Below, piece by piece: positions 59,982 to 64,000 of a stretch of DNA of 64,000 nucleotides; the first letter of the stretch is position 1, and each line of letters begins with the position of its first letter. The stretch covers positions 372,001 through 436,000 of the forward strand of contig CBIHPP010000003.1 in NCBI GenBank assembly GCA_966212235.1, written 5' to 3'. The position numbers were made by a program, and so were the translations under genes. The notes below the pieces were generated by a model. That model did no database searches, was not told where the DNA came from, and worked only from the letters and a program-made list of their open reading frames with translations. The stretch is from Niastella sp966212235 (GTDB taxonomy: Bacteria; Bacteroidota; Bacteroidia; Chitinophagales; Chitinophagaceae).

Positions 59982-60734
59982 ATGCTGCAGAAATTATTCA
60001 TCACGCTTTCGTTTGCGTCCATTATGTTATCAGTTGGCTGTTCAGCGCCTAAAAAACTGAAAGCCGCCAATGGACAGATCAATGAACTCACCCAACAAAA
60101 CAACCAGCTGAAGAGCACGATCACTTCGTTAAAGAACGAAGTGGTGGTATGTGCGGAGAGCAATAAGACCATGAGCGACGAATTGAACCGGAGTAAAACC
60201 GAGCACCGGAGAACACAGGAAAAACTGGAAGCGTCACAGGCTGTTTTAAAAGAACAGTATAACATCATGCAACAGGTGCAGGGCAAGATCGATGCGGCCC
60301 TCGAAGACTTTAAAGACAAAGGTGTAGAGGTAACCTTTAAAAAAGGACTGGTCTATGTAAGTTTGGAAGACCAGCTTTTATATAAGACCGGCAGTTCAAA
60401 GCTCGATGCGAACGGTAAAAAAGCGTTGGAAGACCTGGCGCTTGTACTAAATGAATATCCCAACCTGAAAGTGATCGTGCTGGGCAATACCGATGATGTG
60501 TTATTTAAAAAAGGTACGGATAACTGGACGTTGAGCACGGAAAGGGCCAACGGCGTCATTCGATTGCTGATAAACAATGGCAAAATGGAGCCAATGCGCT
60601 TAACCGCTGCCGGTAAGGGGCGATTCAACCCGATAGCCGATAATTCCACCCCCGAAGGAAAGGCCAGGAACAGGCGCACCGATATCATCCTCAATCCCAA
60701 TCTGGATACCATCTGGGACAGTATTGAACGATAA
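59982..60734 (+). CDS. OmpA-family lipoprotein with coiled-coil linker
   Basis: A 250-residue protein. The lipobox is in IMLSVGC (cysteine near residue 21). Residues about 30-110 form a coiled coil (GQINELTQQNNQLKSTITSLKNEVV). The C-terminal OmpA domain has YKTGSSKLDANGKKALEDLALVL, VLGNTDDVLF, NWTLSTERANGVIRLLI and GKARNRRTDIIL, the peptidoglycan-binding motifs. It should tie the outer membrane to the cell wall. It lies in the same operon as the pentapeptide-repeat membrane protein that follows after nine bases. Confidence 0.88.
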   Translation: MLQKLFITLSFASIMLSVGCSAPKKLKAANGQINELTQQNNQLKSTITSLKNEVVVCAESNKTMSDELNRSKTEHRRTQEKLEASQAVLKEQYNIMQQVQGKIDAALEDFKDKGVEVTFKKGLVYVSLEDQLLYKTGSSKLDANGKKALEDLALVLNEYPNLKVIVLGNTDDVLFKKGTDNWTLSTERANGVIRLLINNGKMEPMRLTAAGKGRFNPIADNSTPEGKARNRRTDIILNPNLDTIWDSIER

Positions 60735-60743
60735 AAGGATTTG

Positions 60744-61640
60744 ATGATATTTTGTAAGCACAAAATGAAAAGGGCCATGAAGGATTATTCAGACAGGAAT
60801 TTGCAAAGCATGTCATTTGAAAATAAGGACCTCCGGTATTCCAGTTTTGTGAACAGCGATCTGCGGGGCGCCGATTTTACAGGGGCCAATTTAAGCGGTG
60901 TCGATTTCAGCCTGGTTAAAACAGGCATTACGCCGTTGAATGTGGTTATTATATTTATAATAGCGCTGTTGATCTCGTTGGGCTCGGGTTATGTAGCCAT
61001 GTTGGGCGGACTAACGGTGCAAAAAATGCTGGCATCAAACAATGAACAGGTGCGGGTATCAGGGGTACTGTCCATTGTCATCACAACCTTGTTTTTGTTG
61101 TATACGAGCTGGAAGGGAGGCGGCAATGCCATCAGGAACCTGATCATTCCGGCTATTGTGCTGGCATTATTCCTGAGTCTTACTGCTTACCTGAGTGGGT
61201 TTGGCACCGGCATGGGTATGCTTTACCTGGTGCTTGCCATCGTGCTGATCGTGATCATGTTCGTTGCAGGCACCATTGCCCGGGCGGTAGCCGGTACGGT
61301 TTCCAATGTTCTGTTTTTGATTGTTGCTTTCTCCGGCGGCTTATTCGGTAAAAGCGTTGGGGGCGATATCAGTACGGTAATCCTTTCGGTGGCCAGCGCC
61401 TATATCAGCAAAAAAGCCCTGAGCGGCGCCGATGGCTATACCTTTCTACGAAAGATAACGATCTTTATTACCCGCAAATTCGGCACCTCCTTCCGGAATG
61501 CCAGGATGGTGAACGCCCGGTTCTTCCGGGCAACCATCCACAATGCCGATTTTTCCAATACAGATATTTCCCTGGTCAATTGGGGTGGCGCCACAAAAGT
61601 AAACTGTATCGTGGGCGACACCATCTTTACATCTAAATGA
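60744..61640 (+). CDS. Membrane protein with pentapeptide repeats on both sides of a transmembrane block
   Basis: From the ATG at 60744, about 298 residues (a TTG precedes it; ATGs at 60765 and 60777 are also possible). The N-terminal part has pentapeptide repeats (LQSMSFENKDLRYSSF, LRGADFTGANLSGVDF). About five hydrophobic helices follow (VVIIFIIALLISLGSGYVAM to ISTVILSVASAYISKKAL, roughly residues 65-225), and then repeats resume (FRNARMVNARFFRATIHNADFSNTDISLVNWGG). The repeat helix is therefore split by a membrane domain, which could place both halves on one side of the inner membrane. I know of no characterised family with this layout. Function unknown. Confidence 0.72.
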   Translation: MIFCKHKMKRAMKDYSDRNLQSMSFENKDLRYSSFVNSDLRGADFTGANLSGVDFSLVKTGITPLNVVIIFIIALLISLGSGYVAMLGGLTVQKMLASNNEQVRVSGVLSIVITTLFLLYTSWKGGGNAIRNLIIPAIVLALFLSLTAYLSGFGTGMGMLYLVLAIVLIVIMFVAGTIARAVAGTVSNVLFLIVAFSGGLFGKSVGGDISTVILSVASAYISKKALSGADGYTFLRKITIFITRKFGTSFRNARMVNARFFRATIHNADFSNTDISLVNWGGATKVNCIVGDTIFTSK

Positions 61641-61650
61641 ACCTGGTAAC

Positions 61651-62307
61651 ATGGAGGAGGGCGTTGTAAAAGACAAAACGTGGGCGCTTGAGATCATCGG
61701 CACGGTCATCTTATCCGTTGCGTCCCTGGCCGTAGCCTGGTGCACGTACCAGAGCACCTTATGGAATGGCAAACAGGTATTCAAACTGGCAGAATCAAAC
61801 GCTTATTACCGGCAGGCGTTGGAGAAAATATTCATTGTGTGGCAACAGCAGGAGATCGATGCGGTTGTCACACTTAATTTTTTAGAGGCCGTGCTGGAAA
61901 AGAAACAAACCCTCATCGATTATTATGGCAAAAGAGGTACGTCGGAACTAACGAAAATTTTAAAGACCTGGCAGTTGATGGACCCGGTCCATAACGACAA
62001 AGCACCGGCCCATCCGCTGTTGATGAAGGAATACAAACAGCTGGTGAGATCATCGATGGCGGGGGCTGATTCCGCCACAAGCCACGCCATGCAGAGCTGG
62101 GACGAAGCGCAACGGCTCAACACCATTTCCGACCATTATATTTTATATACGGTGATCTTTAGCCTGGTGATGGTCCTGTGCGCTGTTGCTACCAAACTTA
62201 CGCGGTTGCGAATTGCTTTTGTGAGCATGCTGATCACAGGCAGCCTTTTTTTAATTGCGTTGATGCTGTTGTTTATATTAATGCCGGTGGCTGGTATTTC
62301 GGAATAG
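61651..62307 (+). CDS. Membrane protein of unknown function (three predicted helices)
   Basis: A 218-residue inner-membrane protein. One helix (residues about 11-32, ALEIIGTVILSVASLAVAWCTY) is followed by a soluble, largely helical region of about 125 residues that keeps a WNGKQVFKLAESNAYYRQAL segment. Two helices close the protein (YILYTVIFSLVMVLCAVA and FVSMLITGSLFLIALMLLFI). The N-terminal helix plus Q-S-x-L-W-x-G pattern occurs in small uncharacterised inner-membrane proteins. It begins 11 bases after the pentapeptide-repeat protein gene and ends before a strong terminator, so the two products may work together. Confidence 0.68.
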   Translation: MEEGVVKDKTWALEIIGTVILSVASLAVAWCTYQSTLWNGKQVFKLAESNAYYRQALEKIFIVWQQQEIDAVVTLNFLEAVLEKKQTLIDYYGKRGTSELTKILKTWQLMDPVHNDKAPAHPLLMKEYKQLVRSSMAGADSATSHAMQSWDEAQRLNTISDHYILYTVIFSLVMVLCAVATKLTRLRIAFVSMLITGSLFLIALMLLFILMPVAGISE

Positions 62308-62336
62308 CTCATCATGCAGCCTGTTATTATAAAAGC

Positions 62337-62370
62337 AATGCGGTGTATAGACATACACCGCATTTTTTTT
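62337..62370 (+). terminator. Strong rho-independent terminator
   Basis: AATGCGGTGTAT, loop AGAC, ATACACCGCATT (perfect 12 bp) followed by eight T. It ends the plus-strand operon 57273-62307. Confidence 0.92.
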
Positions 62371-62417
62371 CTCGCCTCTCCTGATTAACAAGCTGTTTAA
62401 TTATTTTTCCATGTATA

Positions 62418-63038
62418 CTATTTAATAACATTAAAATAGACGCCGCCGCTGAAATAACCTGCTATCGCCACGCCGTTCGGTGATACCTCGTTTAACAAAC
62501 CCACACCCGGTTCCCAGCCTGTATACACCTTGTTGTACATAACAGGCAGCAACGCTTTTGCCTGCAGGTACAAACCCATAAAGGAAGTGATGGCCAGTTT
62601 ACAACCACCGGTAAATGCCAAAGAGAAACGGGTTAAAGGGTACTTCGTGTGCGGATCAAAAACGGTTACGCCCATCAGGGCCAGCACATAGGGTTGCATA
62701 TTTTTGGTGCCGAACTTTTTACCAACTCCTGCCAGTATGGAATGCACCATGATGCTTTCTTCGCCCAGGTCTGTATTCCTGTCATAAGGTTCATAATGCA
62801 TACTGGTAGAAGCATACGCATATTGCAATTCAAAACTTATATTTTTTATCTTTTTGGCCCTTTCCAGGGTATAGAAAACAGCGGCTGCGTAAGTCGGACT
62901 GTTGTCGATCACAAATCGCCCATTCGATCCCTGCCATTTCATGCCGGTAAAATAACCCGCATCCGTTCTCAGCTGTAGGGTTTGCGCTACCAGCAATACC
63001 AATGGCCATTGAAATAAAAGCAACATGCACTTTTTCAT
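62418..63038 (-). CDS. Outer-membrane beta-barrel protein
   Basis: The ATG at 63038 gives the signal peptide KKCMLLLFQWPLVLLVAQ; ten more codons are open upstream. About 206 residues of barrel strands: LRTDAGYFTGMKWQGSNGRF, NISFELQYAYASTSMHYEPYD, ILAGVGKKFGTKNMQPYVLALMGVTVFDP, FSLAFTGGCKLAITSFMGLYLQAKALL and the closing GVAIAGYFSGGVYFNVIK. It resembles the other small barrels of this region. It is convergent with the operon ending at 62307. Function unknown. Confidence 0.72.
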   Translation of the reverse strand: MKKCMLLLFQWPLVLLVAQTLQLRTDAGYFTGMKWQGSNGRFVIDNSPTYAAAVFYTLERAKKIKNISFELQYAYASTSMHYEPYDRNTDLGEESIMVHSILAGVGKKFGTKNMQPYVLALMGVTVFDPHTKYPLTRFSLAFTGGCKLAITSFMGLYLQAKALLPVMYNKVYTGWEPGVGLLNEVSPNGVAIAGYFSGGVYFNVIK

Positions 63039-63068
63039 ATCCGTCCGTTTAAACCATTGCATCATCAA

Positions 63069-63283
63069 TGAGGAGAAAAAGGACCGGTGAAATGCTCTTC
63101 CACCGGCCTCTGCTTAATCCCTGCTTTTTGTGTTGTACCTACTGCGTAAAAGACTTTTAACGTGGACTGCCTTGTAATAATATGTGTTAATGTGTCTGAT
63201 TATTTATCTGTGTTAAAGTTACCAGAACGAATAAGTGAAAACAAATTTCAGGGCCTTTCTGTTGCTCGAATTTGTAACATTGG
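63069..63283. other. Intergenic region between the barrel gene and the AraC-type gene
   Basis: About 215 bases with no gene. GAAATGCTCTTCCACCGGCC and similar mixed sequence is seen; no terminator or repeat is clear. Confidence 0.35.
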
Positions 63284-63724
63284 TCAACGTTGTGCGCGCT
63301 CTCTTTCGCGCACATAATCGGAAGGCGTTTTGCCCGTAAATTTTTTAAAAGCGGAAGCAAATGTATTCCTGTTATGAAAGCCGCATTTGTATACCAGTTC
63401 CTTCAGGTTTACGCGGCCTGACACCTCTTTTTTAATAAGCTCTTCACAGTGCCTTATCCTGAACTGGTTCAGGTAATCATTGAAGTGCATGCCCACATGT
63501 TTATTCAAAAATGCCGACAACTGGTGTAAGGGAATATCCATGTCCTCACTCAGGTCCTTCAATGAATAGTGCTCCTGCAGATAAGGTTGTTGTTGAAGCA
63601 TAAAAGTATTCAACCGGCCCCGCAGTATATCGATTACCCTGGCTTCAGATTCACGAATACTCCGGTGAGGAATATCTTTCAGCCCGAATAATAATCGTAA
63701 CGTGGAAAAAAAATTTCTTTTCAT
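63284..63724 (-). CDS. AraC-type HTH protein without a sensory domain (copy 2)
   Basis: I choose the ATG at 63724 (MKRNFFSTLRLLFGLKDIPHR); the frame continues to 63760 into repeat DNA. About 146 residues, almost only an AraC DNA-binding domain: NTFMLQQQPYLQEHYSLKDLSEDMDIPLHQLSAFLNK and FRIRHCEELIKKE..ELVYKCGFHNRNTFASAFKKFTGKTPSDYVRER. It is the paralogue of the protein at 54697, with shared DYLNQFRI and SAFKKFTG blocks. It is transcribed towards the small barrel gene at 62418 and probably regulates genes in this region. Confidence 0.82.
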   Translation of the reverse strand: MKRNFFSTLRLLFGLKDIPHRSIRESEARVIDILRGRLNTFMLQQQPYLQEHYSLKDLSEDMDIPLHQLSAFLNKHVGMHFNDYLNQFRIRHCEELIKKEVSGRVNLKELVYKCGFHNRNTFASAFKKFTGKTPSDYVRERERAQR

Positions 63725-63732
63725 TATGCGAA

Positions 63733-63870
63733 TTAAGATTAGATAAGAACCAAGAACCAAATGACAAGAACCAAATCAAATACAAATTCCAGGAACCAAG
63801 AAACAAGAGACAAGGAACAAGCAATAAGCAATAAACAATAAGCAATAAGAGACGAGTAACAAGAGCCAGG
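63733..63870 (-). repeat. Simple repeat block, family R3 (inverted) plus AAGCAATAAGCAATA tract
   Basis: AAGAACCAAGAACCAAATGA and CAAGAACCAAATCAAATACA at 63747-63785 are the reverse complement of the TTTGGTTCTTGT words at 16051 and 23191. A tract of AAGCAATAAGCAATAAACAA and similar follows to about 63850. Open frames across it read as LLLIVYCLLLVPC-type low-complexity peptides and are not genes. Confidence 0.72.
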
Positions 63871-64000
63871 AACTGTGAATTGTAAGTTAGTGGTTTCTGC
63901 ATTTTTATCGCGGTTTCTACAGGTGATAAACCGTAAAACAATCTGTCTGTAATGCTGGCATGTACTACTTCGTTTTTGTTTCACCGTTAATCACCATCCT

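Noticed and set aside
63739..63984. Overlapping minus-strand frames rich in LLLIAYCLLL-type sequence at the window end
   Set aside because: They are translations of the simple repeat block at 63733-63870, not membrane proteins.
1..64000. Insertion sequences, integrases, phage genes or attachment sites
   Set aside because: No transposase, recombinase or phage protein was recognised in any frame, and the tRNA genes have no partial duplicates nearby beyond the second complete copy.

Overview
The window looks like a chromosomal segment of a Bacteroidota bacterium, most likely of the Chitinophagaceae (Niastella/Chitinophaga type). The reasons are a type IX secretion (T9SS) C-terminal sorting domain, a UpxY-like NusG paralogue at the head of a polysaccharide locus, DUF4136 lipoproteins, many outer-membrane beta-barrels ending in F/K, weak or absent Shine-Dalgarno sequences, and several families of simple intergenic repeats typical of this phylum. 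The genus is inference. No rRNA, CRISPR array, transposase or integrase was recognised.

1-7.5 kb, housekeeping: a truncated GapN-like aldehyde dehydrogenase, an SMR (SugE/Gdx-type) exporter with a Crp/Fnr regulator, a SAM hydrolase, an SDR, two identical tRNA-Lys(UUU) genes each with its own terminator, an aldo/keto reductase whose first codons are out of frame, an ABC transporter, and a 51-codon remnant of a DJ-1/PfpI gene.

7.5-8.4 kb: a gene-free leader of nearly 1 kb with three copies of a conserved element (GATTATGATTGGCGAAGCC or close) and a pair of TGACATATATTTTAA repeats 21 bp apart. It precedes the NusG-like gene and is the strongest regulatory candidate here.

8.4-37.1 kb: about 20 co-directional genes forming a complete Wzx/Wzy-type exopolysaccharide locus. 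It has a NusG-like antiterminator, Wza-like exporter, Wzc-like BY-kinase, Wzx flippase, Wzy-like polymerase, five glycosyltransferase-like proteins, a polysaccharide deacetylase, a UDP-glucuronate epimerase-like SDR, a GDP-mannose 6-dehydrogenase-like enzyme, a priming phosphoglycosyltransferase, an aminotransferase, a T9SS-exported protein, two unusual kinases and two tandem multi-GNAT acyltransferases. Two polysaccharide lyase genes (37.0-39.4 kb) run back towards it. Together they suggest a uronate-containing acidic polymer that is made, modified, exported and trimmed.

40.5-51.6 kb, envelope and nutrient uptake: a PQQ-type sugar dehydrogenase, four outer-membrane/DUF481 proteins on the minus strand, then a plus-strand run of DcaP-like porin, exported glutaminase, second porin and exported amidohydrolase.

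52.1-63.7 kb: a poorly described envelope/regulatory region in which one gene set occurs twice. The set is a two-domain protein (winged-helix-like plus TolB/FlgO-like), a DUF4136 lipoprotein, an outer-membrane barrel and a bare AraC-type HTH protein. Around them lie an ECF sigma factor, an Omp85-type barrel, a PepSY-like protein, an OmpA lipoprotein, a pentapeptide-repeat protein interrupted by membrane helices, and a further membrane protein. This is the best candidate for an undescribed system.

Interspersed repeats (families called R1-R6 here) sit at gene boundaries, chiefly in the polysaccharide locus, and several are translated as C-terminal tails of the preceding enzyme.
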